Origin: Amborella trichopoda
Lineage: Eukaryota; Streptophyta; Magnoliopsida; Amborellales; Amborellaceae
DNA length: 64,000 nt
Assembly: GCF_000471905.2 (NCBI RefSeq)
Contig: NW_006499751.1
Location: forward strand, 1,440,824-1,504,823
Direction: 5' to 3'
The notes beneath the pieces were generated by a model that ran no database searches, had not been told where the DNA came from, and worked only from the letters and a program-made list of their open reading frames with translations. How positions within the stretch are numbered: position 1 is the stretch's first letter; every line of letters begins with the position of its first letter. Both the position numbers and the translations under genes were made by a program. Below, piece after piece: positions 1 to 11,484 of this stretch.

Positions 1-724
1 GCCCCTGTGCCACAATTTTGGCCCCTAGGGCAACCCACCAACATCAATCACCAACATGCAAGGTGAAGTCTCCTCAACAAAGAGACCACCTCAGAACCCC
101 TACCTATTAAGCTCAGACTTTTTAGGACATGCCCACTAAAAGGCCCCGACTGGACCAAATAGGATGGGAAACCAAAGAGGGACCTTGCTTGTCAAAACAA
201 ACCACCACCAGGAGGTTTCGTTGATCAGGGATAAAGTCCACAAAAAAGGGCACTTGCCAACTGAAGCCCCGAATCTTTTAGCCAGGTTGGGATAATGCCC
301 GCGAAAGGCACTCGCCGTTCCTTTTTTTTTTTTACCAGCTAGGTTGGGAGAACACCCACAAAAAAAGGCACTCGCCTGCTGGAGCACTAGGAGTTCTCAT
401 TGATATAGAGTCGTCAGCCCCCACAAGACAATCTATCAGTGTGATCTCTCAAAAAACATATTTTACTAGAACTCGGAGAATGGCCCTCGACAAGGCATCA
501 GTCCGCTAGAAACCACTTTGGTCACCCCCGGTCAAGGGAAAATCTTAACAAGGTCTCCCCCTAATGGACTGCGCCGATGCTGATGATCAAGAAAAAATAT
601 ATTTATTAAGAGGAAATAAACACGTCTTAGTGAGGATTCGTCAGATGAACTTCGACGACAAAGTTTTTATTTCGAATGTGCCACTTCTCGATTCTCTCAA
701 AGCGCAACATTCGTCGGGGCAAGT
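1..724 (+). mobile_element. R1: 3' non-coding tail of a Tat-like Ty3/gypsy element
   Basis: No convincing protein is visible. The stretch resembles the last 0.8 kb of R8 (about 58250-59030): both contain a 'ccttgcttgtcaaaa'-like segment and end in 'caaag-cgcaacatt' followed by a G-rich tract directly before an LTR. Between about 120 and 385 there are two to three degenerate units of about 60 bp, best seen as 'ggttgggataatgcccgcg' and 'ggttgggagaacaccca', each followed by 'aaaggcactcgcc'. This looks like the repeat-rich 3' untranslated region usual in Tat elements. The rest of the element lies outside the window. The assignment to an element is inference from position and similarity to R8. Confidence 0.55.
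708..724 (+). other. Polypurine-tract-like site of R1
   Basis: A G-rich run 'cgtcggggcaag' lies directly before an LTR start. It aligns with 'ggtggggcaatc' before the R8 3' LTR (59018-59030), and both are preceded by a closely similar 'gc(a/g)caacatt'. A polypurine tract primes plus-strand DNA synthesis at this position in LTR elements. The tract is short and contains C and T. Confidence 0.45.
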
Positions 725-1952
725 TGTTGTATACCAATTTTGACGTACTTGCCCCACCCATGCAAACAAGGAGAGAGCCAATAGCAGCCTGGTCTTACAG
801 GTACACAAGACATAGGTAGGCCAAAGTTTTGCCATTAAATAAAGCCTCAAGCCATACAACCTAGGTACGGTGCCATCGTATCAAGGAAAGACCGTACAAC
901 TATAACCCTATGCTAGTAGCTTCAAAACTATACCAGATTACCGCCATCGCATCCAGAATGACCAAAAACCCCTGAGGACCAAATTTAGGCTCAATTGGAC
1001 CACTTGAAAGGGGTCTACGCCCATGCAGCCTCGCAGCAGGCGGGTTTCACACTAGCACGGTGTCGCTTCACCGAACTAGTTCCCAAACATGGAGACTGCG
1101 ACATCGTGTTTTGGGAGTAGCTTCATGGATGCATGGCACCTTCCACTGAAACTAGGAAAAGCTTAGATCCAGTTATGTTCTAGATCACGTCAGCCTCATC
1201 ATTTTGACTTAAGGCATGTACTGTGGCGCGGCCTAGAGTCAAACTTCAATTGTAAAGAAGGTGCCCACAAGACCAGAAAAAACTAGGGTTTAAGAAGAAG
1301 AAGCTTCGAAAGCATTGAAGCACAGATCGACATCCAAGCATCAGATCACCACGATGACGAGTTCAATACAACCACCTCGAAAAGAATTGCAAACTGGTAT
1401 ATATGTTGCATTCAATCCAAGGTCAGATGGATGCAAGTGTCCAGATCATAGAAGAAGGAAATCCTCTTGGTTGCCGGAGTCCCTTTTTTGACAGCCTCCC
1501 AAATTTGGAAAAAACGCAAACCAGGACCAAATCAGCCAAAACTTGGTGCAAAATGATGGCCATTATCTCCTCTCTCATTTGCAAACAAATCCAGGAGCTA
1601 GAACATCACAGGTCAAGATGCATTGGCGAACAAAGTTCACGAATCTGGCTGGACTTCCACCCTGTGGGAAAAAGGCCACCCCAGCACGATTAAAGGGCAT
1701 CAAAATGCTCAGAGTCTCAAGGACATTGAAGATATGCTGAAAAATCATCTGAACCATCACCACAAGTTGCAGAAAAAGATTTTAAGATCAGGCCATGGCA
1801 GAACAAACTGCATGTAGGGATGGCTTCGTCATTAGCAAAAAATATCTCAGGGACATTTCAGTCATTGCATCTAATTTCAGGATTTATTCCTAATTTTTTA
1901 AATTGTAATTGAGCTTTGTTTTTTAGAATTCACCCCTGTTTGGTGAATCCTC

Positions 1953-1959
1953 TATATAA
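1953..1959 (+). promoter_or_regulatory. TATA box of the family III LTR
   Basis: TATATAA lies 1.2 kb inside the LTR. Its context, 'ctatataagcatgc' followed by a short A/T-rich run and 'ttgtaaaa', is nearly the same as that of the TATA boxes of the four family I LTRs. It is the likely start region for the element RNA. Confidence 0.6.
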
Positions 1960-2200
1960 GCATGCTTAGCTCACTTGTAAAAGAGGCTGGGAAAAACATT
2001 TGGGCAGTGTATTTACCCTTATAAAACAAAGGCATTACGTTTGTTCCTCTAATCGTTTACTTCTAAGTCATTAGTTCCATTGAGAGGAGAGAGAAAAATT
2101 TGAGGGAGAGAAAATACCCCTGAGCACATCGGTCCGTAAACACCTCCGAGTGCACAGACTCCTCCTTTCTCTCTCCTAAACCAAGTCATGCCCCAACCCT

Positions 2201-2219
2201 TCTCTCTCTCTCTCTCTCC
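2201..2219 (+). repeat. CT microsatellite
   Basis: A (TC)n run lies downstream of the TATA box, inside the LTR leader. Shorter GA runs occur at 2400-2413. Confidence 0.85.
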
Positions 2220-2748
2220 TCATTACGCAACACACCATCTGCCCTGCACAGCAACCCACCTCACCAACAGATGCGTGGACGCAAGCGAATCCTCGGGCCC
2301 CAACCCTCGAGTTCTCTCGGACCCCTCCATCGACCGGCCAGCCCCATAGAGGATAGTCACAAGGAGGGACAACCGGATCCCATACTGACCCTAAGCGATA
2401 GAGAGAGAGAGAGTAGAGGTGTTGCGAGCTGGAAGAGAGTCTTTGTTCAAATCACGCTGGCACACAACCGAAGGGCTCGTGATTGTTCTAAGAGGGCTGA
2501 TCGCCCGAACGTGTCCCCCAGACCCCAAGCGGTGAGGCTAGCGTCCCAAAGCACTCGCGTTGTAAAAAATCTCTCTCATTGTTGGTACTTATTTGCACAC
2601 AGGAGCCCCCGAGCCCACACGCCCCACACCGGTGCACGCCCTCAAGTTCACGCATGCGCGACCCCGTGGTTGTCCGTGAGAGCTTCTCATGTGACACCCG
2701 AGAACCAGGTCCGACCAACAATTTGGCCGATGAGACTGAAGTGATGGT

Positions 2749-2800
2749 CTGACATGTCAGTCTATACCCACTGACATGGCAGACCTGTACTGACTTGTCA
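2749..2800. repeat. Perfect 12-bp palindrome with two degenerate copies
   Basis: CTGACATGTCAG (2749-2760) is a perfect palindrome. It is followed within 40 bp by 'actgacatggcag' and 'actgacttgtcag'. The three units are short direct repeats of one palindromic core inside the family III LTR. No function is evident. Confidence 0.6.
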
Positions 2801-3539
2801 GCTATCAATATGGAGCATGGTTGTTGAACACTCCTTGATTGATGATCGGATGAAGGTAAAACCAAAACGGTGGGACAACTGGTATCTGGCGACAATACGA
2901 ATGTTGCCAGCGCTAGTCGAAATAGCTTCAAGTTGGGATTGGTCCAACTTGACCAAATCAGAGCCACCAGAATGGGACATGTGTCCTGAACAATATTTGA
3001 AGGTTGTCGGAATGCCGTCGACACCATTGCCAATGGCGTCAGAATCTAACAAGTTGTACAGAGCAGTAATGAGCAATTAATATTTACTGAATGTCATTAT
3101 TACAACATTAATGACATGACGCCATTCCAACCGGTGCCAATGCCAATACAAGTATCGCCTTAGTACTGATGACCTAAAAATATACAAAACTTGCATACAT
3201 GCTATGATGGGTCCATTTTCTCCTGTAAATAATCCCTGTTACCTCAGGAAAAAGGCCTGAGTTACCTTAATCTCGTGCTTAGGATATGCCTAAAAACCTC
3301 TTTATCTTAAGCTCATACTTGAGGTTGAGAGAAGAGCCCCAATGTGACCCCCCCATCCTACCAAACCCTTCAATCTAAAACTACGAACACAAACTCCTTC
3401 ATACTACACTTCAAACCAAAGGCGATCCGGATAATCAGATCTTCCTGGCCCCCTTCTTCCTTTTCTATTTTCTCCATTAAAAATCGTGAAAGTTCGGTAT
3501 TGATTGTGCAACTTTACAATATGAGTCGGTGCTGACTCT

Positions 3540-4910
3540 AGGTACTGGGCTTAGGGACCCTGTCTAAATGTTGTTTTTCTTCCCTTTTTTCTTTGATTTC
3601 TTTTAGCATTTTTTTTAGAGTTATGGCTTTTTTCTTTCCTTTCTTCATTTCATAATCTAACTCTTCTTTTCTTCTTCTTTTGATTCATGCATATATCCAT
3701 CTTGTGGCTATCTTTATATGGGTTTTTCCCTATCTTCCCCTATTTATGATCCTTGATCTTTTTTTTTTTTTTACATATATATATTCTCATTATATAATCA
3801 TTTCCCCTTTTGTTATTGTGTATTTATTTCTTTTGTTTTGATGTATCTATTACTCTCTTGTATCCCCTTTTTTGCTAGCATGGATCTTCTCTTCTTAACA
3901 AAACCCCTTTTTCTTGATCTCTCACCCTCCTCATTAATTAATCTTTATCCCTTTATTGATAATTTATTTCTAGTTAGGATCATTGTATTTACTCCTTTTC
4001 TCTCTTTATTACTTTGATTATGAAGATCTCTCTTTCTTTCCTTTCCTTGTTCATTAAATAGGGATTTTCCTTTCTCTTATAGTAAATATTTTTCTTGGTT
4101 TGTTACATCTTTATCTCTTCCTTATTTCCCCCATTTAATAGCATAGATTCTCTCTTCTCACTTCAATCTTTCATCTCCTTTATTTTGTGATAGTATTTTT
4201 TTTTCTGTTGGATTTATTTCTTTTAATTGGTTGTGTTTATTCCTCTTTCTCATCTTATTCATTTAATAATGTAGATTTCATGCATCCCTTTCATTCCCTA
4301 CTTCTCTTATACTTATTTTATCTTTTTCCTTATATTTTGTTCAATAGCTTAGTCTCTCTTCTTCTCTTCTTGTTATATTTACCTTTCTTGCTCTTCACTA
4401 TCTTCTATTAGGGACTTGCATCTATTTTTCCTTCTCTTCTCCCTTTTAATGAATTTATCCTTACTTCTCTCTATCTCATTCGTCTTAACACTCCTCCTTA
4501 TGCTCTTTCCTTTTTATTTTCTTTTTATTTTCTTATATTTAGTTTTGTTACTAGTATTGCATATTTTTTATTAATATTAGCTTTCTTCTCTCTCCCTCTC
4601 CTCCATTTTGTTTCTTTTCATGTTATATTATTATCTTTATTCACATTTCATACTCATATCTCACTGCCTCATTGATGAGAACCTCACCCTTTTCCTTCTT
4701 CGTAATCGTGCCCGTATTTTCCTATTATTATCTCTCTTTTTCATTGTAAGACATGTATGTTTAGATTAGACTTATTCTCTCATCCCCACATTCTTTAATT
4801 TCTTTTTTTCTTGCATTTAGTGACTTATTTATAATTCCCTTCCATTGTTCTCTTTCTAAATCTATTTTCTCAAAATCTTCCTCTTATCTTTAAATCCCTT
4901 TAAAAATATT
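3540..4910 (+). repeat. T- and C-rich low-complexity tract in the LTR
   Basis: About 1.4 kb is strongly pyrimidine-rich on the plus strand ('ttctttt', 'cttcttc', 'ctctcctc'). Reading frames here give only Phe/Leu/Ser-rich strings and are not genes. Pyrimidine-rich stretches occur at the same relative place, downstream of the TATA box, in the family I LTRs. Confidence 0.7.
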
Positions 4911-5107
4911 TTTGGTTGAGTTCCAAGGTTAAGGTAATAGGGAAGCCGACTTTGTCGATGATTTGAGAGGGATAAGGTCTTATGACCCGATTCTTCCTCT
5001 GAATGTAATTTAATGAGACGCATACTCTATCAACTCATCGATTTGTTTGCACTTGAAATCAAGGCAGGGGTGGAGTACCCTACCCGTAATTTAGAGTATA
5101 AACAATC

Positions 5108-5128
5108 TGGCGCCCAATGTGGGGTTGG
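5108..5128 (+). other. Primer-binding site of R2 (tRNA-Lys-like)
   Basis: The site reads TGGCGCCCAATGTGGGGT. The first nine bases, TGGCGCCCA, and the GTGGGG block match the complement of the 3' end of a tRNA-Lys, with a few mismatches. Its place just after the LTR end supports it as the minus-strand primer site. The exact tRNA needs comparison with real tRNA genes. Confidence 0.6.
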
Positions 5129-7168
5129 TCAAGCTTCCCTTCCGTCTCAACCATTTAAGCATCCTCTCGACCCTTTGTTTCGAGAGACCGCCATCAACGT
5201 GAAACTCATCTCGGATCGTTGCGAGCTCTTGTTTCTTTTCAAGGTCCGACTGATGAAAGTTACCAAGGGAGGTGTCCAAACCCTCCTCGGTATATTTTTC
5301 TTGTCTCGACTAGCCTCGTTCAATTTCTGGAAGCCCAGAGCCTAGCGTTAGTGGCACTTTCACTGACACCATTGCCAGTAGCGCCAGGTGCTTGGAGCTT
5401 CAAAAAGTCTCTTCACCCTTTCATGCTTGTAGTTGTTCCCTTCGGCCTTTTTAGTTGAGTTTTAAGGAAAAGAGTTTTGATGCCAATTTCATTGCCGCCA
5501 GGATCCTGTCCCCCTGATCTTCAGTTGAGACCGTCTGAGACCACAGATCTTGGGCGCCATTGAATTTGGCACTAGGATTCTATTGGCCTGGACTGTCCCC
5601 CTTTGGGTGGTAGCATAGTTTTATCGCTGTCCTTCTTTTTCGTGCCTCCTCGTCACCCCTGCTTGTGAGGGTCCCTCTTCCCTCAACCTATCTTGCGCCC
5701 CTTGTAGGGTTATACCCAACTCTAAGCACACTCGAGTCAATGCAAGTTGTACTCTTTGTTTGGATCGTGCTTCGACCCTCTGACCTGAAGTGCACGTTGC
5801 TCGGCACTAAGGTTCCCAAGACTTAGTCATTTCTAGGGTGCCTAGTCCTTCACTTTCGTTGTGCCTTGATCCGGTTCATCGTATCGAAGCGCACCCCACT
5901 TATTTTGATTAAGAGCCTCGTGTTCTTTTTTACTTGAGCACTATATTGATTGCTTGACACACTCTTTTCATGAGCGCGCATGCTGATTTACCACACTCAC
6001 ACTTATGCACCTGAGCGCATGAATATAAAACTTCTTTCAAACTTAGTTTTTTGAAAAACCTGCATCCAACCTTCATGTTTCTGGAGTAGGCACCTAGTTC
6101 TTAGAGGAAGAGTAGTTGGGATAGTGGGCCCCCCAATGGGAGTGCACCCTCTGTATATACTCGGCCTTTAAGAATACCCCACAATACTTTGGACCCATGG
6201 TCACTTATAAGAGTGGCCCGGACTAAAGGTTGGTGTACCCTGATACCTTACCTCATTTTTAAAACTAGGTCTTACCCTAGGTAAGAACTCTAAGCCTGGC
6301 CTTACCCACTAGTGGTTTAGAGGTACTCGTGTCTTTTCGCTTGCATTGTATGCCTAAGTAGCGAGATGTGTTACAACTCAAGTATGGTGGCAGGAGAGTC
6401 AGACACCAAGTTGACTGCCAATTTGTACAGAAGGTCGAGTACATCATCCGACTGTCCATTGAGACAACACAGTTATCCCGTGGGACTATGGAATCTAGCC
6501 TCAGCTTGGATTCGTAGTTAGGTCACCTAATCGTCAATACGGAGACCAACTAAGTCACCAGTCCAGCTCTAGGGTTCATCAGGTTTGTACCACCCGAAGC
6601 ACCCTAAAAAATAGAGGGATTAGACCGGGTGCAGTCCTGACACGAGACGCAATATAGGGTATGTGCTTTTAGCGTTGGTCAAGCCGGTGATTTAAGCATA
6701 GGTGATACTCATGTACCAATAGCTCCCCGTCCACCCAATAGAGAGCATTTTGTTATGGGTAGTGCAACATGATCTTCTAGTGTCCGCAGCAGCCGTAAGG
6801 CTGACCAAGCTCCTCTTAGGGTTGCTCAACCTAGTATTAGGCTAGAACCCAACCTTAGTGTGGCCTAGTTCCCTCTAGGGACAAACCAACCGGTGGTAGA
6901 AAATCTTGCAGATCCGACTAAGATAGCTCAAGCGGTCCTCTTAGCAATGGGAAATCCTTGCCTAGGGCATGCAACCAACTTCTCGGCCCAACCTAATCTA
7001 AGGCGCCCTCAACCTGTTCATGCACAAACCAATCTAGGAAACTCAACCCAATGAAAGTCTTCCTATGGCACTAGTATACCCACCATCGCACCAGCCAACT
7101 CCTTACATCTAGCTGGTCAACCTGCCGCTTTACGAAGTAACCCTTGGGTACCATCTGCACAGGCAGAC
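5129..7168 (+). mobile_element. R2 leader region between primer site and gag
   Basis: About 2 kb lacks a convincing long reading frame. Frames of up to 110 codons occur (for example 5013-5345) but do not resemble known proteins. Tat elements typically have a long leader or degenerate gag N-terminus here. The second half, from about 6900, contains many 'caacct' and 'caaccc' words that lead into the gag fragment, so the true gag start may lie upstream of 7169 in broken frames. Confidence 0.5.
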
Positions 7169-8264
7169 ATGAAATACCAAGCTTTAGAAGGACAAAAGAA
7201 AATCATGCGCGTCATGCTTCAAATATTGGGGGTGGACGATCTCGCTCTCATCGAGCCTTATGACGAGACTTATTTGGATGGATTTGCCAACCTACCCATG
7301 AATTTCTTGCCCCCAGAATTTCGAAATCACTTTGGTGGGAAAGGCGACCCACGTCTCCATATAACCATCTACATTTTAGTTGTGCCAGCAATCTGAGATA
7401 GGCTGGTCGCCCTTAAAGCAATATTCGCCCATAGTCTCATAGAAGATGCCACCATTTGGTATAATGAGTTTGTGAGGGGCTACCCCAAGGCTACATTCAG
7501 AGAAATGTTCAAAGATCTGTCATTCATTTCAGTACCAAGAAACCGCGACCAATATCGATAGTGGAACTAGTCTTCCTTAAGCAAGGATCAGATGAACCAT
7601 TCATTGATTTTATTGATCGATTTACTCTGTCATGGCATCAAAGGTCACATAATGCCCATTATCAGGCCATGCTAAGATCAGCACGATATTAGTGGATGCC
7701 AACAATGAATACAAGACATTTTTCAGTCACACTGGTGTCGCTCTGACCTTCAACATTATGTCAGAAAGGATCGCAATATATGAGAGAACTAAATCTCAGA
7801 TGATTGGTATTAAGCCGAGTGAGAATCAAAAAATTAATGAAGCCTCGAAGAAAGTCTCTCGAGCTAAACAACCCGAGGAGGTAAACCAGATTATCCTCCA
7901 CCAGGAAAATCTAAATAATGAGGATCGACTACCTAGCCTAGACAAACGAGGAAACCAAAGTGGGGGTGGTAACCGATGCAGACCCCATAGTCAGCCCATC
8001 AGACCCCAAAGGCATTTCAGCCCATTAAAACAACCCTTGACTGAAGTATTTTAGCAGCTTTTGAAGGAGGGAAATTTGGTTTTTCCGTCTCCTTCGCCAT
8101 TCTCGTATGAGATGACAGATAAAAGCAAGAATTGTGAGTTGCACCAATACCATCAACATAATACCCAAGATTGCGACACCCTTAAGCATCAAATTGAGAA
8201 TTTGATAGAAAGAGGGGTCATTAAGGTAGTAAAACCTGGTGAGCAAATTAAAGAGTCCAATTAA
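7169..8264 (+). pseudogene. gag: R2 gag (broken)
   Basis: Gag forms the structural particle that packages element RNA. Residues from 7169 include 'PPEFRNHFGGKGDPRLHI' (about 7305-7365), a typical start of the retrotransposon gag domain in gypsy elements. The frame then breaks, and gag-like text continues at 7692-8054 and 8061-8264. The last piece holds a degenerate zinc-knuckle segment, 'CELHQYHQHNTQDCDTLK' (Cys, two His, Cys), followed by 'IENLIERGVI', the usual C-terminal signature in Tat gag. At least three frame breaks and several stops make it non-functional. A TAA stop ends the last piece immediately before AAG ATG GGA. Confidence 0.75.
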
Positions 8265-8267
8265 AAG

Positions 8268-9068
8268 ATGGGAATGTATGTCGAACCACTGCCGACTAGT
8301 GACCCTCAGCCAAATGTGCCACCACCATCTACAAGCACGAAAGTCCGACCATCAGATTCAAGGGGAGCCACGGTCTCCACTGTTTATGAAGAGCTATATA
8401 TCATAGAACCCTCCTTGGTCATCTTCCCGTGCATAATACCGGCTACTCCAATGGTTCCAAGGAAAGCCATTCCTCAAGAACCTCTAAGAGGCATCTTGAT
8501 GTTGATCATTCAAAATGACCAAGTGGATCCTACCCCTTAGAAACCTCAAGCATGGCATGAAGACGTCATGATGACAATTACCACTGAGATCTTGGAAGAG
8601 TTTACCCTTCAGGAACCCCAAATGCAACTTCAAGACATTGAGATGACCACTGATGAGGAATTCAAAAAAAATTACTACTTATTTCCCCATAGCTTGGCAG
8701 TGATCAGGGTTGAAGAAGAGTATCCCACTCATAAAACAATCCAATTGGAAGGTGTGTGTGAAGAGGTTGACTCATGGATCAAAGACCAACCCTCTTACAC
8801 CCGTACCAATGGGGTTATTACTTCACTTACAAGACATGGTCGACAAGTCAAGCCAACTCAGCTTAGAGCTAACACATCACAAGAAAGGATGGGGAATCCC
8901 ATCCTTATGCCACATCCAATCACAAACAACCCAACTTCTAGTGCTCAACCAGCCCAAGAGGGGGCAACCACTAGCCTTCGTAGCACCTATGACCTTTCAG
9001 CACTCCTAGAAAGGATCCCTGCTTCCATATCCAATCTTGATCTGCTTAGGAGCTCTTCTATTCACTAG
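8268..9068 (+). pseudogene. R2 gag-protease linker
   Basis: This begins with 'MGMYVEPLP', the equivalent of 'MGVFANPLP' in R3 and 'MGIFTNPLP' in R6, and runs in two frames to 'YDLSALLERIPASISNLDLL' just before the protease. Tat-like polyproteins have this variable linker with a conserved 'YDL-HL--IPA-IS' motif ahead of protease. A stop at about 8538 and another at 9066 interrupt it. It has no enzymatic motif of its own. Confidence 0.65.
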
Positions 9069-9137
9069 CATCAAATTGGGAGTGTACTCCAAAAGGCGCA
9101 TGTACTCCCCAACAGTGGACTTGAACACCTCAGTGGG

Positions 9138-9600
9138 ATGTTCACACAATTAATGGCTTCAACACCCATTACCTTCATTGATGAAGACATCTTTCCTGAC
9201 ACTGATCGATACCATAATCGGGCTCTTTACATGACAGTCTATGTGACTAGCCATGGAATCGCAAAGGTGCTCATTGATAATGGGGCAGCCCTCAACATTT
9301 GTCCAGTTAGGACTTTAGAAAGAATAGGTACAGACTTAGCTTACTTAGGACCTTCTTAGCTCACCATCACTGCCTATGATGGGAGTAAGAGATAGGCTGA
9401 GGGCATTATGCTTATAACTCTTAGTGTAAGACCTATATCCTAGATAGTGAAATTTTATGTTTCAGATATATATTCTGCCTTTGACTTCCTCCTAGGATGG
9501 CCTTGGCTTCATGAAAATCTGGCCATAGCCTCGACACTTCACTAGTGTCTCAAGTTCCCTACAGACCAACGGGTAATCACCATTTACGTTGACCAACCCC
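9138..9600 (+). pseudogene. R2 aspartic protease (broken)
   Basis: Retrotransposon protease cleaves the polyprotein. The active-site motif reads D-N-G-A at 9276-9287 within 'VLIDNGAALNICP', a variant also present in R6. Downstream 'LLGWPWLHENLAIASTLH' (about 9490-9540) corresponds to the C-terminal protease signature 'LLGRPWL'. In-frame stops fall after 'YLGPS' (9357-9359), in the 'SKR' and 'RPIS' segments, and after 'STLH', so the protein cannot be made whole. It lies between the linker and a glycine-containing spacer, the normal gypsy order. Confidence 0.75.
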
Positions 9601-9614
9601 AAGCTATTAATCTA

Positions 9615-10557
9615 TTGGAATTGGACCCATCAAGGGGCATCAATATCTCGAGAAGTTTTGATGCACCTATTGTGATATATGATGAACCTTACTGCACCAC
9701 TCTTACTCTTGAAACAAGTAACCCTACTCTCGAGAAATTTTGCGGCTCTCCATACTATGAAAAAATCCAATTATGCTACGATAAACACAAATATGGGTCA
9801 ACCGAAGCCTGGTACAAGCTTGTAAGCCAAGGCTTTCACATTGGGCATGGCTTAAGACCCTTGGAAATAGAGTTAGGAGCGACAGTTGTAGATTTCATGA
9901 ATGCAAAACAAGAAAAACATGATCGAAGAGGGTTAGGGTGCTCACATGCCCTCATGGAAAACTACGAGAGGCTCGAAGGGCCGATCAAGTTCACTTTCAT
10001 GGGGATTCAAAACTCTTATCCATAAACCCTGCTACTCCATCCCAACAAATGGGAGACACCATACAATACTGCTCCAGGAACTTCGCAGTTGCCGAACACT
10101 AGACAGACAAGTATCACCTCCTTACCTAGTGTCTTTGACTCCCCACATATTTCAAAATTTCATACTTCAAGTAAGCACACACAGCAATCAGTAGAGGACC
10201 ATCTCGTCCAACTCGATTTGAGTAGCCGAAGAATTCCCTTAGATACAGGTCACACTCTCTCGACCTCTCAAGAGGGCCAAGGACAAAATTGGGCCCTCGC
10301 TCTAATGACCTCTAATGCGTTGGAAGATTTCCGGCGACGCCAACAAACACCGATGCGAAAGAACAGGTAGGCGCAAGGTATCCCCAAGAGTGCCCTGTGC
10401 CGCGCCATCGTCTTTTCCTTCCACCTCATTCAGTCCTATACGAGACATTAGTTATAAAAATGATAAAAATATTAACAAATATAATGAAAATTTGGATTTT
10501 GTTGCAGAAAACACTTTTAAAAATGTAAAAATCTGAAACAAATCTAAAAATCCTATA
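9615..10557 (+). pseudogene. R2 protease-RT spacer with G-patch-like motif
   Basis: A 136-codon open segment (9615-10025) includes 'STEAWYKLVSQGFHIGHGLR' and then 'GLGCSHA', a glycine-patterned stretch resembling a degenerate G-patch. R6 has the same motif ('SQGFQPGQGLG', about 32589-32625) at the same place, so it is a shared feature of these elements. From 10026 to 10557 there are only short overlapping frames and A-rich DNA. Function is unknown; G-patch modules in retroviral polyproteins bind nucleic acid, which is only an analogy here. Confidence 0.55.
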
Positions 10558-11023
10558 ATGGAAATCCCTTGGGACGAGCCAAACCCCTCTATCTCGGATC
10601 AAACCGATGTGAAAATCGAAAGTGATTTCAAGCCAAAAGAGCTTCAATTCCACGTCGAACAATTCAAACAGAAATTCGATGGTAACCCGATGGCCATCTT
10701 CGAGGAGATGTTGGATGTCAATTGGGGTTCCAAGGACAACTTGAAAAAAACCAAGGTCGGGAGTTCCTTGTCACTCAAAGAGTAAGATAAGATGGTAACC
10801 TTCCTCAAAGAATACCAGGATGTCTTTGCCTGGTCATACGAGGACATGCTTGCGTTGGATCCAGCACTAGTTGAACACCACCTTAATGTTCGAGACGAGG
10901 CAAATCTTATCAAACAAAAGGCCCCAGCAGCTAAAGACTCACGTGGAACGTAAAACCAAGGAGGAAATTGACAAACTCTTAAATAAAAAATTCATTGTGT
11001 TTGTCAATTATCCCGATTGGTTG
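10558..11023 (+). pseudogene. R2 RT N-terminal part, cut by an LTR insertion
   Basis: This open segment corresponds to the region before reverse transcriptase in R6 (33250-33590). 'FLKEYQDVFAWSYEDM' and 'LDPALVEHHLNV' match R6 'FLKEYRDVFTLSYDDM' and 'LDPTLVQHHLII'. A stop falls after 'SLSLKE' (10783-10785). The frame reaches the point equivalent to 'LVNIVVVPKKDG' in R6 and is interrupted at 11024 by TGTAGACACC, the start of a family II LTR. No RT catalytic motif remains on this side, and the rest of R2 is not recovered further on. Confidence 0.75.
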
Positions 11024-11476
11024 GTGTAGACACCCCCCTCGAAATTATGGCTAAGGAAACTTCTAAAATCTTGATTTTAGTCCTAAAAGACCACACAAAA
11101 CCTAGTAGACCATAGGAAACCTAGACCCAATTTAAATGCTTCAAAACTATCAAAATCCTATTCAAACCTAAATTAGAGCCTAAGAACTTTCCAATGATCC
11201 ACGAATCGTCCGAATCAGACCCACGGATAAAAAGATATACAAATAACAATTTAGTCCCTGCGAGACCCCAGTGTCGAGCTGAGGGCCGAGTTTTATCGCA
11301 GCCCAGAAGGCCCATACATGGCTTGATGATGCAGACATTGCTCGATGATGTAGTCAAAGCTTTTTATGATATAGTAAAGGTGTTTTCTTGAATTAGATAA
11401 GGCTAAAACATCAAGATAACTACAAAAAATTCCAAAACATTTCTAAAAAAATCAAGAAAAATCACCAATTGAATCT

Positions 11477-11484
11477 TATAAATA
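11477..11484 (+). promoter_or_regulatory. TATA box of the family II LTR
   Basis: TATAAATA lies about 450 bp inside the LTR in the context 'gaatcttataaataccccat'. It is the best promoter candidate in this LTR. Confidence 0.5.

Larger units (their letters stand above)
725..5104 (+). repeat. Family III LTR (shared by R1 and R2)
   Basis: The LTR starts TGTTGTATACC just after a polypurine-like tract. It ends near 'tataaaca', three bases before a primer-binding site at 5108. Inside are a TATA box (1953), a CT microsatellite (2201-2219) and about 1.4 kb of pyrimidine-rich DNA (3540-4910). A length near 4.4 kb is long but known for Ogre/Tat relatives. Having internal sequence on both sides (a 3' tail on the left, primer site and gag on the right) means one LTR may serve two elements. 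No second copy is present to prove the ends, and the span could be two joined LTR fragments. Confidence 0.45.

Noticed and set aside
2271..2744. 157-codon plus-strand frame in the family III LTR
   Set aside because: Arg/Pro/Ser-rich, no recognisable domain, embedded in an LTR, and overlapped by an equally long minus-strand frame.
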